64,000 nt of DNA from Nocardia altamirensis NBRC 108246 (GCF_001612685.1 NZ_BDAY01000051.1:1-64000), one strand, 5' to 3'; positions 43,922 through 53,572 are shown, numbered from the stretch's first letter. The notes: generated from the sequence alone by a model not told the origin. Numbers and translations: made by a program.

Positions 43922-46699
43922 ATGACCAGAGAGCGCCTTGACGTGCCGTCCGCCGAGACACTTGCACCACTTGCCGAAGACCTGTTCGGCGTGGTGGCGA
44001 CGGCGACCCCACTGCCGGGCGAGTGCCAGGTGAATGCCAGGCTCGATGTCGATGGGCGGCCGACGTACCTGCTCAAAGTGTATGCCGCCGAAGCCGATGC
44101 GCCCGAGGTCGCGCTGCAAGATGCGGTGCACGCCTACCTCGGGAGCGTGGCCGCACCGATTCCGACTGCGACGCTGCGGAACTCGGCGACCACCACGGTC
44201 GACGGCACACCAAGGGTGGTTCATCTCCTCGACTGGGTGGACGGCCGGGTGTGGGCCGAGGCCGGTCCCGCCGATACCGAGCGGCTCCTCGCACTCGGCG
44301 CGGCCGTCGCCAGGCTCGATGCGACGCTGGCCGGCTTCGAGCACCCCGGGCTGGACCGGCCGTATCGCTGGAATCCCTTGCACGCCACGGAACTGACCAG
44401 GGTGCTGCCTCTGCTGACCGATCGAGACGGTCCGGTGGTCGATCATGCGTTGGCCCGGCTGGCCGAACTGTTGCCTACCCTGCGACAGCTGCCACAACAG
44501 GCAATCCACAACGACGCCAACGACTACAACGTGATCGTCGCCGACGACGGCGCCATCGCAGGCATCATCGATCTCGGCGACATCGTCCGCGCACCACGGG
44601 TGTGCGGTGTGGCTGTGGCGATGACCTACGCCCAGTTGGGGGTCGCCGACCCGCTGTCAGCCGCGGCGGCCGTGGTCTCCGGGTACCACGGCGAATCTCC
44701 GCTGACCGCAACCGAACTCGCACTGCTGCCCGATCTCGTCGACATCCGGCTCGCGATCAGCATCGCCAATGCCGCCGAACAGCGCGCTGCAGATCCGGGC
44801 AACGAGTATCTCGACATCAGCCAGCCGCAGATCCGGCAGCTCGTCGCCGCGCTGGCAAGCCACCCGCGCCCACTGCTGCACGCGCGGCTACGCGATGCCT
44901 GCGGGTACCGGCCCGTCGCCGTCGAACGCGCCATCGTGTCGTGGCTGCGTTCGGCGGACTGTGATCCCGCGCCGATACTGCGCACGGCGCCCGCGACGGT
45001 CAGCCGGTATCGCGAGGAACGCGAAACAGGTGTGCGCATAGGTATTGATCTATCGGGCATCGCCGGCGAACCGGTGTGCTGCCCGCTCGACGGCATCGTG
45101 ACCGCGGTGGACGACCAGAGCGCAACGGTGCTGCTCGAACACCGCACCACCGACGGAACGCCATTTTGGCTGCGCCTCAGGCATTGTGACGCGCGAACCG
45201 TTGTCGTTGGTGATCGCGTTCGGCGCGGCGACCCGCTCGGGCGAATCGGTGACGACGAATCAGCTGTGCAGGTGCAACTCTTCACCACACTGCTCGGTTC
45301 TGGCGCGGATCTCCCCGACGTCGTGCACCCCAGCGAGGCGGATGTCTGGGAGAGCATTTCCCCGGATCCGAACCTGCTGCTACGCCTCCCGGCGATGGTG
45401 GCGGCCAGACCACACCGCGCCGCGGCCGCCATCGCCGCGCGCCGCAGGGCGAACCTGTCCGGCACGTTGTCCTTGAGCTACCGCGAGCCGCTGCACATCG
45501 TGGCGGGCCAAGGCGCCGAACTGATCGACGCGCACGGCGCGCGCTACCTCGACCTGGTGAACAACGTCTGCCATGTGGGGCATTGTCACCCCCGCGTGGT
45601 CGAAGCGCTGTCGGCACAGGCGAACACACTGAACACCAATACGCGCTACCTGCACGCGAACATCACCGAATACGCGCGCCGGCTCGCGGCCACCTTCCCC
45701 GACCCGCTGAATACGGTGTTCCTCACCAACTCCGGCAGCGAGGCCAACGACCTCGCGCTGCGACTCGCCCGTACCGCGACCGGGCGCGACCACACGCTGG
45801 TGCTGGACTGGGCTTACCACGGCAACCTGAGCTCGCTCATCGACATCAGCCCGTACAAGTTCAACCGGTCCGGTGGCACCGGACCCGGTGCACGGGTCCG
45901 CGTGTGCCCGGTGCCCGATCCGTACCGCGGACAGTTCGGTGCCGACGGGCCGCGATACGTGACCGAGTTCGCCGCGCACTGCGCCGAACTGGCGGGCGCG
46001 GGAACCCCGCCCGCCGCGTTCATCCACGAGTCGATGCCGGGCTGCGCCGGGCAGATCGAACTCGCCGACGGGTACCTCGCGGACGCCTACGCGACCGCGC
46101 GGGCCGCGGGCGCGCTGTGCATCGCGGACGAGGTGCAATGCGGTTTCGGCAGGGTCGGCACCCATATGTGGGCATTCGAGCATCACGGTGTGGTCCCCGA
46201 CATCGTCACCGTAGGCAAGCCGATCGGCAACGGTCACCCCATCGGCGCCGTGATCACGACTGCCCGGGTGGCACGTGAGTTCGTCACGGGCATGGAGTAT
46301 TTCAACACCTTCGGCGGGAATCCGGTGTCCTGCGCGGTCGCGCTGGCCGTCCTCGACGTGGTGGAGGACGAACGACTGATGGCGCAGGCTCAGCTCGTCG
46401 GCGGCAGGCTCGAGGCCATGCTGATCGCGTCTGCCGACCGGCACCCGGCGATCGGCGACGTGCGTGGTCGCGGCCTGTTCCTCGGCATCGATCTGGTCAC
46501 CGACAGGCACACCAAACATCCGGAGCGTGCTCTCGCCAAACGCGTTGTCGAACTGGCCAAACGCGAAGGCGTACTGCTGTCGACCGACGGGCCCGCGGAC
46601 AACGTGCTGAAGATCAAGCCTCCGCTGGTGTTGACCATGGCTCAGGCAGAGCGCGCGGCGGCGGTGCTCGACAGCGCACTCACCGCAGCGGCGGGATGA
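43922..46699 (+). CDS. three-domain fusion: APH-type kinase, M23-like domain, class III aminotransferase/phospholyase
   Basis: The protein (925 aa) has three parts. Residues 1-330 are an aminoglycoside-phosphotransferase-like kinase with His 196 and Asp 198 (IHNDANDYN) and Asp 217 (IIDLGDI). About 369-465 resembles an M23 LytM domain, but RIGIDLSG and VQVQL lack the zinc histidines. About 480-925 is a class III PLP enzyme with IADEVQCGFGR and Lys 766 (VGKPIGNGHP). Animal hydroxylysine kinase and the ammoniophospholyases AGXT2L1/L2 are homologs of the two end domains. The likely chemistry is phosphorylation of an amino alcohol then elimination of phosphate and ammonia; the substrate is unknown. 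Confidence 0.9.
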   Translation: MTRERLDVPSAETLAPLAEDLFGVVATATPLPGECQVNARLDVDGRPTYLLKVYAAEADAPEVALQDAVHAYLGSVAAPIPTATLRNSATTTVDGTPRVVHLLDWVDGRVWAEAGPADTERLLALGAAVARLDATLAGFEHPGLDRPYRWNPLHATELTRVLPLLTDRDGPVVDHALARLAELLPTLRQLPQQAIHNDANDYNVIVADDGAIAGIIDLGDIVRAPRVCGVAVAMTYAQLGVADPLSAAAAVVSGYHGESPLTATELALLPDLVDIRLAISIANAAEQRAADPGNEYLDISQPQIRQLVAALASHPRPLLHARLRDACGYRPVAVERAIVSWLRSADCDPAPILRTAPATVSRYREERETGVRIGIDLSGIAGEPVCCPLDGIVTAVDDQSATVLLEHRTTDGTPFWLRLRHCDARTVVVGDRVRRGDPLGRIGDDESAVQVQLFTTLLGSGADLPDVVHPSEADVWESISPDPNLLLRLPAMVAARPHRAAAAIAARRRANLSGTLSLSYREPLHIVAGQGAELIDAHGARYLDLVNNVCHVGHCHPRVVEALSAQANTLNTNTRYLHANITEYARRLAATFPDPLNTVFLTNSGSEANDLALRLARTATGRDHTLVLDWAYHGNLSSLIDISPYKFNRSGGTGPGARVRVCPVPDPYRGQFGADGPRYVTEFAAHCAELAGAGTPPAAFIHESMPGCAGQIELADGYLADAYATARAAGALCIADEVQCGFGRVGTHMWAFEHHGVVPDIVTVGKPIGNGHPIGAVITTARVAREFVTGMEYFNTFGGNPVSCAVALAVLDVVEDERLMAQAQLVGGRLEAMLIASADRHPAIGDVRGRGLFLGIDLVTDRHTKHPERALAKRVVELAKREGVLLSTDGPADNVLKIKPPLVLTMAQAERAAAVLDSALTAAAG

Positions 46700-46724
46700 C
46701 AGGTCGACCGAATAGCCGGAAGGT

Positions 46725-47921
46725 TCAGCGTTCGAGAACTTTTCGGTATTGCAGCGCCCACCAGACCTCGAGAATGCTGCGGGCGTCGCGCAGGCTGGTT
46801 TCGGTGAGACGTTCGAAGCGGGTGATGCGGTAGCGAACGGTGTTGGGGTGCAAGTGAAGTTGTTCGGCGGTGCGGTCGACCCGCATATCCGTGGCGAGGT
46901 AAACCTCGACAGTGCCGAGTAGTGCGTCGACCGCGTCACCGGCGCCGAGCGGGGCGAGGTAACGCGCGACCATTTCGGCACCGATCTCGATGTCGGCGAC
47001 GACCGCGGGGAGCAGGCCGAGGCCGGGCAGGTCGTGGGTTCCCTTGCTGCCGAACGCGATTGCGGTCGTCATGGCGCGCGTCGCGAGCCGGAACGAGGAT
47101 TCGAGCCGGTCCGGGCGGACCGCGGGCCCGAGGCCGACCGGGACCGGCAGATCCGTTGGCGGCGCATGGTCGACGAACCCGACCAGGTCGCCGTCCACCA
47201 AGGCCGCCAGGCCACGCGGCCTGCCATGGATGGGCGTCAGGTCCAGTGCCCGCTCCAGGTCGCGCAAGTCGACGGCCTCGGTCGGGCGGGAACGGAACGC
47301 GTGATAGTCGCGGTCGTAGGCGAGTCCGTAGCCCTCCATCTGCATCCGGATCGACGCGGGACTCGAAGTGCCGAAAAGGATTCCGCGCACCAGATCGGCG
47401 CGGTGGTTCTGCTGGACGCGGGCGATCTCGAACTCCGCGACGTGGTGGCCCCTGGCGGAAGCGAGCATGGCGGTGTCCGCGATACGCAAGAGGTCGTGCG
47501 ACAGGTCCAACAGCACGCCGTCGCTGACACCGTCCTTGCGCCCGATGGCGATCAGGTCGTCGAGCAGCATGCGGCTGGCCAGGTGCCAGCCAGCGAACAC
47601 CTCGTCCAGCGACACGCCCTGTCTGCCGCGGACCTCGCCGTGCTCGGCGAGCGCGGCCAGATCCGCGGCATCGAAATCGCGGCCATCGCGGATCGTGTCG
47701 AAGACGACGGTCAGCGCGGCGAGCGTGGTGGGGACGAGTGCGTCGGCGGGCAGGTTCGCGTAAGTGGGAATCTCGACCCGCATGCGTTCGACGAAACGCT
47801 CCGCGAAAGCAGCGCCCCCGGCGACCAGCGTCATGAGCAGATCGCGCGCGCCTGGCCCCCGTGCTGCGGGCTGAATCATGCTGCCGATCATACCGATGAG
47901 TTTGGATCTGTCCACAATCAT
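46725..47921 (-). CDS. PucR/CdaR-family regulator
   Basis: The 398-residue protein has a central GGDEF-like regulatory part and a C-terminal HTH_30 (RTAEQLHLHPNTVRYRITRFERLT) typical of PucR-type activators of catabolic operons. No N-terminal ligand domain can be named. It is convergent with the aminotransferase fusion and divergent from the acyl-CoA ligase, so the ligase-nitronate monooxygenase pair is its likely target. The start is ATG 47921; the divergent gap is 93 bp. Confidence 0.88.
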   Translation of the reverse strand: MIVDRSKLIGMIGSMIQPAARGPGARDLLMTLVAGGAAFAERFVERMRVEIPTYANLPADALVPTTLAALTVVFDTIRDGRDFDAADLAALAEHGEVRGRQGVSLDEVFAGWHLASRMLLDDLIAIGRKDGVSDGVLLDLSHDLLRIADTAMLASARGHHVAEFEIARVQQNHRADLVRGILFGTSSPASIRMQMEGYGLAYDRDYHAFRSRPTEAVDLRDLERALDLTPIHGRPRGLAALVDGDLVGFVDHAPPTDLPVPVGLGPAVRPDRLESSFRLATRAMTTAIAFGSKGTHDLPGLGLLPAVVADIEIGAEMVARYLAPLGAGDAVDALLGTVEVYLATDMRVDRTAEQLHLHPNTVRYRITRFERLTETSLRDARSILEVWWALQYRKVLER

Positions 47922-48014
47922 GCTGCGACGACTTCAGCTTCAGGGCCATTGTGACGTGCACATTTGATCCGGATGATTGTGACGATCAACGATAACGAGG
48001 TATGCGGGGTAACC

Positions 48015-49760
48015 ATGTCAGTGACCGGTGCGCTGTCCAGAAACGACGCGACAGGGAGCGCCGCACTTGCCGCGTCGACCCTCTGCGAGGCATTCCAGAT
48101 CACCGCCGCCGAGCGGCCGACACAGGTCGCCCTGCGCACGCCCGGCGACGAGGTGACGATCACCTGGTCCGGCTACGCCACCCGGGTACGCCGGATCGCC
48201 GCCGGACTCGCCGCCCTCGGCGTGCGCCGCGGCGACACGGTCGGGCTGATGCTGGTGAATCGCCCTGAGTTCCATCTGGTCGATACGGCCGCGCTGCACT
48301 TGGGTGCGACGCCCTTCTCCCTCTACAACAGCTCCGCGCCGCAGCAGATCGCGCAGCTCTTTGCCAATGCGGGCAACCGCATCGTGGTGACCGAGGCCCA
48401 GTTCCTGCCGAAAGTCCGTGCGGCGCTGGCAGGCTCGGCAGTCACCGAGGTCATCGTGGTCGACGGCGGCACCGATGCCCGCACGCTGGACCAGCTGGAA
48501 GCCTTGGGGGACAACGACTTCGACTTCGAGGCCAGCTGGCGCGCGGTGCGGCCCACGGACCTGGCCACGCTCATCTACACCTCGGGCACCACGGGCCCGC
48601 CCAAGGGTGTCGAGCTCACCCACGCGAACCTGCTCGCTGAAGTAGCCGCAGTACAGGACCGGGCCCCGATGTCCGCGGGCGGCAGCACCGTCTCCTACCT
48701 GCCGACGGCCCATCTCGCGGATCGCTGGATCGCGCACTATCACGCCTCGATCGCGTTCGGCTGCACCGTCACCTGCGTCGCCGACCTGTCCACCGTGGTC
48801 GCGCACTTACCGGAGGCACGGCCCACCGTCTGGGGTGGGGTGCCGCGCGTCTTCGAAAAGATCAGGGCGGCACTGGAAGCGGCAGGATGCGTCGATCCCG
48901 CTGCCATGACCGACGCAAGCCGCGCCGCGATCGTGGCCGGGCTCGGCCTCGATCGGTGCCAGTACCTGGTGATAGGTGGTGCGCCGGTGCAGCCAGAGTT
49001 GGTGGCCTACTTCGGTGCGCTCGGTCTGCCGCTCAGTGAGGTGCTCGGCATGTCGGAGACCTCCTGTCTGGTCACGATGAATCCGCCCGATGCCGGCAAG
49101 ATCGGCAGCTGCGGGCAGCTGCTGCGCGGCATGGAGGGCATGCTAGCCGACGACGGCGAGCTGCTGCTGCGCGGGCCGTTGATCATGGCGGGATATCGCG
49201 GTGAGCCCGAACGCACCCGCGAGGTCATCGACGCCGAAGGCTGGTTCCACACCGGGGATCTCGCGGACATCGACGCCGACGGATATGTCAGCATCATCGG
49301 CAGGAAGAAGGAGTTGATCATCAACTCCGCCGGAAAGAACATGTCGCCGGTCGCGATCGAATCCGCCATCAAGGCGGGACATCCGCTGATCGGCCACATT
49401 GTGGCTGTCGGCGACAACCGGCCGTACAACGTCGCACTCATCGTGCTCGACCCGGACGCGTCCGCCGCTTTCGCCGAACGCAACGAGTTCGCCGACCGCA
49501 GCACGGCGGCGCTCGCTGCCGACCCTGCGGTGCACGAGGTCATCTCGAAGGCCGTGGCGGCGGGCAACTCTCGACTGTCCCGCGTCGAGCAGATCAAACG
49601 ATTCGCCATCCTCGCCGCCGACTGGCAGGCCGACTCCGACGAGCTGACGGCGACCATGAAGCTCAAGCGCAAGCCCATCGCCGACAAGTACGCCGACACG
49701 ATAGCGCGGCTGTACGATCCGGAACTGGTCAAGCAGACGACCACGGAAGGCACGGCCTGA
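48015..49760 (+). CDS. AMP-forming fatty acyl-CoA/acyl-AMP ligase
   Basis: This ANL-superfamily enzyme (581 aa) has the P-loop LIYTSGTTGPPKG, the A5-type LGMSETSC, the GWFHTGDLADID motif and IGRKKELIINSAGKN near the C-terminus. The layout matches long-chain FadD proteins of the FadD11/FadD15 type. It activates a carboxylic acid via acyl-AMP, usually to CoA. ATG 48015 follows GGGGT and is chosen over the open frame from 47964. Four bases separate it from the nitronate monooxygenase. Confidence 0.92.
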   Translation: MSVTGALSRNDATGSAALAASTLCEAFQITAAERPTQVALRTPGDEVTITWSGYATRVRRIAAGLAALGVRRGDTVGLMLVNRPEFHLVDTAALHLGATPFSLYNSSAPQQIAQLFANAGNRIVVTEAQFLPKVRAALAGSAVTEVIVVDGGTDARTLDQLEALGDNDFDFEASWRAVRPTDLATLIYTSGTTGPPKGVELTHANLLAEVAAVQDRAPMSAGGSTVSYLPTAHLADRWIAHYHASIAFGCTVTCVADLSTVVAHLPEARPTVWGGVPRVFEKIRAALEAAGCVDPAAMTDASRAAIVAGLGLDRCQYLVIGGAPVQPELVAYFGALGLPLSEVLGMSETSCLVTMNPPDAGKIGSCGQLLRGMEGMLADDGELLLRGPLIMAGYRGEPERTREVIDAEGWFHTGDLADIDADGYVSIIGRKKELIINSAGKNMSPVAIESAIKAGHPLIGHIVAVGDNRPYNVALIVLDPDASAAFAERNEFADRSTAALAADPAVHEVISKAVAAGNSRLSRVEQIKRFAILAADWQADSDELTATMKLKRKPIADKYADTIARLYDPELVKQTTTEGTA

Positions 49761-49764
49761 CACC

Positions 49765-50664
49765 ATGATCGCACTCACCGAGCTGGCGCTGCCGCTCATC
49801 GTCGCGCCGATGACGAAGGTCTCCGGCCCCGAGCTGACCATCGCCGCCTGCCGCAGCGGAGTGATCGGCTCCTTCCCGACGCACAATGCGCACAGCACCG
49901 AGGAACTCGGCGAGTGGTTGACCCGGATCGCCGCCGCCGATCTGCGTATCCCCTTCGCCGCCAACGTGATCGCGCACCGCAGCAACGACCGCAGAGACGA
50001 GGATGTGGCCTGCCTGGTCGAGCACGGCGTCGAACTGGTGATCGCCAGCGTCGGCGCGCCAGGCCCGATCGTCGAGCCGCTACATCGCGCCGGATGCCAG
50101 GTCTATGCCGACGTCGCCAGCCTGCGGCACCTGGATCGGGCGCTGGAATCCGGCGTTGACGGCCTCGTCCTGCTCACCGCGGGCGCGGGCGGACAGACCG
50201 GGTGGGCCAATCCGTTCTCGTTCGTGCGGGCGGTGCGTGCGCGGTTCGACGGGCCGATCGTGCTGGCGGGCGGCATCAGCGACGGTGCGGCACTCTGGGC
50301 GGCCAGGGTCCTCGGCGCCGACCTCGGCTACATGGGCACGAAATTCATCGCGACCACCGAGAGCCTGGCCGGTGACGAATACCGCAGTGCCCTGGTCGAT
50401 TCCACAATGGACGACGTCACCACGTCGGCAAAGCTGACCGGCCTGCCCACCAATGTGCTGCGCTCCTGGCTGGATTCGGTCGACGGCGACCAGGCGACCA
50501 GCGGGTTCGATCAGCAACGACTTCTCGATCCGCGCGATGCGTGGAGCGCGGGTCACAGCGTGTCCGGCGTCACCGAAATCCGTTCTGCCACCGACCTCAT
50601 CGCGCAGACGCGCCAGGAGTACGAGCTGGCACGCAAGCAGACCATCGCCGCCGCGACCGACTGA
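49765..50664 (+). CDS. nitronate monooxygenase family flavoprotein
   Basis: This 299-residue TIM-barrel FMN enzyme has the family features: LIVAPMTKVSGPELTIAACRSGVIGSFP at the N-terminus, LTAGAGGQTGW, and IVLAGGISDGAALWAARVLGADLGYMGTKFIAT. Members oxidise nitronates or act as related reductases. The ATG is four bases after the acyl-CoA ligase stop, so the genes form an operon. A short downstream gap of 21 bases separates it from the convergent DUF5994 gene. Its 3' flank was partly duplicated to 57.9 kb (see remnant there). Confidence 0.9.
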   Translation: MIALTELALPLIVAPMTKVSGPELTIAACRSGVIGSFPTHNAHSTEELGEWLTRIAAADLRIPFAANVIAHRSNDRRDEDVACLVEHGVELVIASVGAPGPIVEPLHRAGCQVYADVASLRHLDRALESGVDGLVLLTAGAGGQTGWANPFSFVRAVRARFDGPIVLAGGISDGAALWAARVLGADLGYMGTKFIATTESLAGDEYRSALVDSTMDDVTTSAKLTGLPTNVLRSWLDSVDGDQATSGFDQQRLLDPRDAWSAGHSVSGVTEIRSATDLIAQTRQEYELARKQTIAAATD

Positions 50665-50685
50665 TCCGCGCCGTCGGTCAGGGGT

Positions 50686-51123
50686 TCAAGTGATGGCCGA
50701 ATCGGCGGGATCCGGGAGCTCGACCGCGGCCATCAGGGCCGTGTGCGCGGTGGCGGCATCAGTGGTCGACGAGATCACTTGGAGCACGATCATTTCTCCG
50801 GCGCCGCCGTGGACGTACATCGTGTTGCCGAGTTCGAAGGGGTAGGCATCGAGTTGGACCGCGTGGTCGTTCACGGTGATCTGCCTGGGGGCCGGCGGCC
50901 AGCTCGCCTGGTCGTAGACGACGCGTGACACGAGCCCGAGTCGAACCGCCAAAACCGCCAGTAGGTCCGGCAATTCGGCACTGAGATCGTCGGATCGGGG
51001 CCACCAGGCGCCGTCGATGTACGCGTCCGGCCTGCCCTTCGGGCGCAGCCGCAGCCGCGGCGTGTACTCGGGCCGGACGCGATGACGCGTGGCATGCCGG
51101 TGGTACAACCGCATCGGTGTCAT
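50686..51123 (-). CDS. DUF5994 family protein (copy 1)
   Basis: The 145-residue protein matches the actinobacterial DUF5994 pattern: RPDAYIDGAWWPRSDDLSAELPDLLAVL and VVYDQASWPPAPRQI, with a C-terminal ISSTTDAATAHTALM. No membrane segment or catalytic motif. The start ATG 51123 has CAGGAG upstream. A composite promoter (operator, TTGACA, 17 bases, TGTACT) lies 61-103 bases upstream. A paralog is at 57317 and a degraded 3' end at 57908. The function of the family is unknown; its neighbours suggest a stress role. Confidence 0.85.
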   Translation of the reverse strand: MTPMRLYHRHATRHRVRPEYTPRLRLRPKGRPDAYIDGAWWPRSDDLSAELPDLLAVLAVRLGLVSRVVYDQASWPPAPRQITVNDHAVQLDAYPFELGNTMYVHGGAGEMIVLQVISSTTDAATAHTALMAAVELPDPADSAIT

Positions 51124-51183
51124 GGTGATGCTCCTGCCCTCGACCGCCGAGCCGAGTGCCCAGCCGCGCGGTGCGTTCTTCTC

Positions 51184-51226
51184 AGTACACGCGTGCGCGA
51201 CGAGGGTGTCAACACTGTAGGTCTAC
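51184..51226 (-). promoter_or_regulatory. composite promoter A (DUF5994 copy 1)
   Basis: On the minus strand: GTAGACCTAC (51226-51217), AGTG, TTGACA (51212-51207), 17 bases, TGTACT (51189-51184). The operator-like decamer is also next to the divergent TetR gene, where CACTGTA (51213-51219) pairs with TACAGTG (51237-51243). Confidence 0.75.
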
Positions 51227-51271
51227 TGACGCGTAGTACAGTGAACAACTTCCACTGAAGGAGGCACCCGT

Positions 51272-52003
51272 ATGGCCGACAAGCCGACCAGCCGCACCCG
51301 ATCCGGCGTCACCGACGCCGGCGATGGGAAGGGTGATGGCCCGATTACGCGAGCGGCGGTGCTGGCGGCGGCACTGCAGATCGTCGATCGGAACGGGGTC
51401 GACGGGCTGTCGATGCGGCGACTGGCCGAGGCAGTGCGGCGGGATCCGATGGTGATCTACCGGCATGTGCCGAACAAAGCCGCGGTGCTGGACGGCGTGG
51501 CCGAGGTCGTCTTCGCGCAGTTGTCGGTGGATGCCACGGATTCGGATTGGATGTCCCAGTTACGTTCGGTGGCAAGAGATTTCCGGGAGCTCGCGCTGGC
51601 ACATCCCCGCGTGGTGCCGTTGCTGGTGACCCGGCCACTAGCGACGCCGCTCGGCTTGCGCCCGAAAGCGGTGCTGCAGCCGCTCGAGGACATCCTGGCC
51701 CTGCTGACGCACGCCGGATTCTCCGGACCCGATGCGCTGCATATCTATCGGGCGCTGTTCGGGTTCCTGTACGGGCACGTGCTCAACGAGCTGCAGGAAA
51801 TCGTCGAGAATCCCGAGGAAACCGACGATCTGCTGCGACTCGGCCTGTACCGGCTGCCCATCGGGGAGTTCCCGCTGCTGCGCGGACTCGCACCGACACT
51901 GGCGGCATACGACGGCGCGGCCGAACTCGAACGCGGCCTCGACATCCTGCTCACCGGCCTCGCGGCGAACCTGCCTCGCGATAACGGCGCAGATAAACAC
52001 TGA
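51272..52003 (+). CDS. TetR family regulator (copy 1)
   Basis: The protein (243 aa) has the HTH ITRAAVLAAALQIVDRNGVDGLSMRRLAEAVRRDPMVIYRHV at residues 25-66 and a TetR_C-type ligand domain. It is a close paralog of the regulator at 55866, sharing for example ALHIYRALFGFLYGHVL. ATG 51272 follows GAAGGAGG. It is divergent from DUF5994 copy 1 across promoter A, which makes it a candidate binder of the shared GTAGnnCTAC operator. A dyad begins at its stop codon. Confidence 0.9.
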   Translation: MADKPTSRTRSGVTDAGDGKGDGPITRAAVLAAALQIVDRNGVDGLSMRRLAEAVRRDPMVIYRHVPNKAAVLDGVAEVVFAQLSVDATDSDWMSQLRSVARDFRELALAHPRVVPLLVTRPLATPLGLRPKAVLQPLEDILALLTHAGFSGPDALHIYRALFGFLYGHVLNELQEIVENPEETDDLLRLGLYRLPIGEFPLLRGLAPTLAAYDGAAELERGLDILLTGLAANLPRDNGADKH

Positions 52004-52031
52004 GTCTACGCCGTAACACTACGTCGTAGAC
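52004..52031. promoter_or_regulatory. 28-bp dyad downstream of TetR copy 1
   Basis: GTCTACGcCGTA (52004-52015) and TACGtCGTAGAC (52020-52031) are mirror arms with one mismatch around ACAC. GTAGACATAC (52026-52035), followed by GCTG and TCTTCA, looks like a degraded copy of the locus operator-promoter. It lies upstream of a small ORF and the desaturase. Confidence 0.6.
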
Positions 52032-52131
52032 ATACGCTGTCTTCACGCATAGGCTGAAGGCAACCGGTTCGCGTATTCGAAACAGGCTCTCCGCAGCCGA
52101 CACCGCAGAATCGGGGACTGGAAGTCAAGCC

Positions 52132-52296
52132 ATGACCGGCAGGAACAAGCTCACGGACCGACTGCGCACGGCGCGGGTCCATCTCGACAAACACCTCGAC
52201 ACCGGGCAGCGCAGGCCCGCTGGCGCCGCACCGGCGCACGGGCGCAGTGCGCTGCAGCGCGCCGTAGACATGCTGCGGAACACGCTCCGGCGCTGA
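52132..52296 (+). CDS. possible 54-residue basic protein
   Basis: ATG 52132 to TGA 52294 encodes 54 residues: LTDRLRTARVHLDKHLDTG, then a basic C-terminus ending MLRNTLRR. GGGGACTGGAAG is upstream. It would be the first gene of the desaturase transcript, 79 bases ahead of it. No family is recognised and a high-GC chance ORF cannot be excluded. Confidence 0.4.
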   Translation: MTGRNKLTDRLRTARVHLDKHLDTGQRRPAGAAPAHGRSALQRAVDMLRNTLRR

Positions 52297-52375
52297 ACCC
52301 GCACTCCGCCCCGGTGCACGCCGATTCTCCTCGGCTTGTCCAGACAGCAGGCACCGGGAGGCGGGAGAGGAACAC

Positions 52376-53572
52376 ATGGCAATCACAGAAGTCGCCGTCT
52401 ACGCGCATCTGAGCCCCGCCGATGTCGCATCGCTCGGGCGCGATCTCGATGAGATCCGCCGTGATATCGAGGCGCGTCGCGGGGCCAGAGATGCGCGATA
52501 TATCCGGCGCACCATCACCTTTCAACGCATTCTCGACGCCGCGTCCCGGCTGACGATCGCCGTCAGCCGGGGCAAGCTCGGCTGGCTGCTCGGCACCGCG
52601 GGCTTGGCGACGGCGAAGAGCATCGAGAACATGGAGATCGGCCACAATGTCGGCCACGGCCAATGGGATTGGCTCAACGATCCCGAAATCCGTTCCAACA
52701 CTTGGGAATGGGACATGGCTGGGCTGTCGTCGCAGTGGCGATATTCCCACAACTTCCGCCATCACGTCTATACGAACGTGCTCGGCATGGACGAGGACAT
52801 CGGCTTCGGCGTCATGCGGGTGACCCGAGACCAGCCGTGGCGACCGCGCTTCCTGCTGCAACCGCTGCAAAACCTCTTGCTGGCAGCCACTTTCGAATGG
52901 GGCATCGCCCTGCACGATTTGTACTCCGAGCAGGAGCGGGTGGCGACCCCCGCCGCGCGGGCCGCCGAGACGAAGGCCTTGATCCAGAAGATCGCCAGGC
53001 AGACCGGCAAGGACTACGTCCTCCTCCCGAGCCTGAGCGGACGGCGATGGCGACGCACCCTTGCCGCGAATCTGACGGCCAATATCGCACGCAACCTCTG
53101 GGCCTACGTGGTGATCTTCTGTGGCCATTTCCCCGACGGCGCAGAGAAGTTCACGCCTGCGGCGCTGGCGGACGAAACCAAGGCGGACTGGTATCTACGA
53201 CAGATGCTCGGCACCGCGAATTTCGACGCAGGCCCGGTGCTTGCCTTCCTCAGCGGCAATCTCTGTTACCAGATCGAGCATCACCTGTTCCCCGACCTGC
53301 CGAGCAACCGCTATGCCGAAATCGCCGTGCGGGTCAGGGCACTGTGCGCCGAGTACGACATCCCCTACACCACCGGCCCGCTGCTGCACCAATACCTGCA
53401 GACCTTGCGCATCATCAACAAACTCGCCATGCCCGACAGCTTCCTGAGCGACGCACCCGAAGCAGCGCCGGAGCAAGATCGCCACGGCCGCAACGGATTC
53501 ACCACCGGAACCGACATCAGGCGCGGACGGGGCCATGCGACGCTGCGCACGGCAGCCGCCCTGCACCATTAG
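52376..53572 (+). CDS. membrane fatty acid desaturase
   Basis: This is a membrane-bound acyl-lipid/acyl-CoA desaturase of 398 aa. The three His boxes are HNVGHGQWD, HNFRHHVYTN and CYQIEHHLFPD, giving the diiron site. It belongs to the linoleoyl-CoA desaturase-like (DesA3-like) group of actinobacteria. Hydrophobic segments flank the boxes. The start ATG 52376 follows GGGAGAGG. It is in the same locus as the shared-promoter genes, downstream of the dyad at 52004, and may adjust membrane lipids during the same response. Confidence 0.92.
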   Translation: MAITEVAVYAHLSPADVASLGRDLDEIRRDIEARRGARDARYIRRTITFQRILDAASRLTIAVSRGKLGWLLGTAGLATAKSIENMEIGHNVGHGQWDWLNDPEIRSNTWEWDMAGLSSQWRYSHNFRHHVYTNVLGMDEDIGFGVMRVTRDQPWRPRFLLQPLQNLLLAATFEWGIALHDLYSEQERVATPAARAAETKALIQKIARQTGKDYVLLPSLSGRRWRRTLAANLTANIARNLWAYVVIFCGHFPDGAEKFTPAALADETKADWYLRQMLGTANFDAGPVLAFLSGNLCYQIEHHLFPDLPSNRYAEIAVRVRALCAEYDIPYTTGPLLHQYLQTLRIINKLAMPDSFLSDAPEAAPEQDRHGRNGFTTGTDIRRGRGHATLRTAAALHH

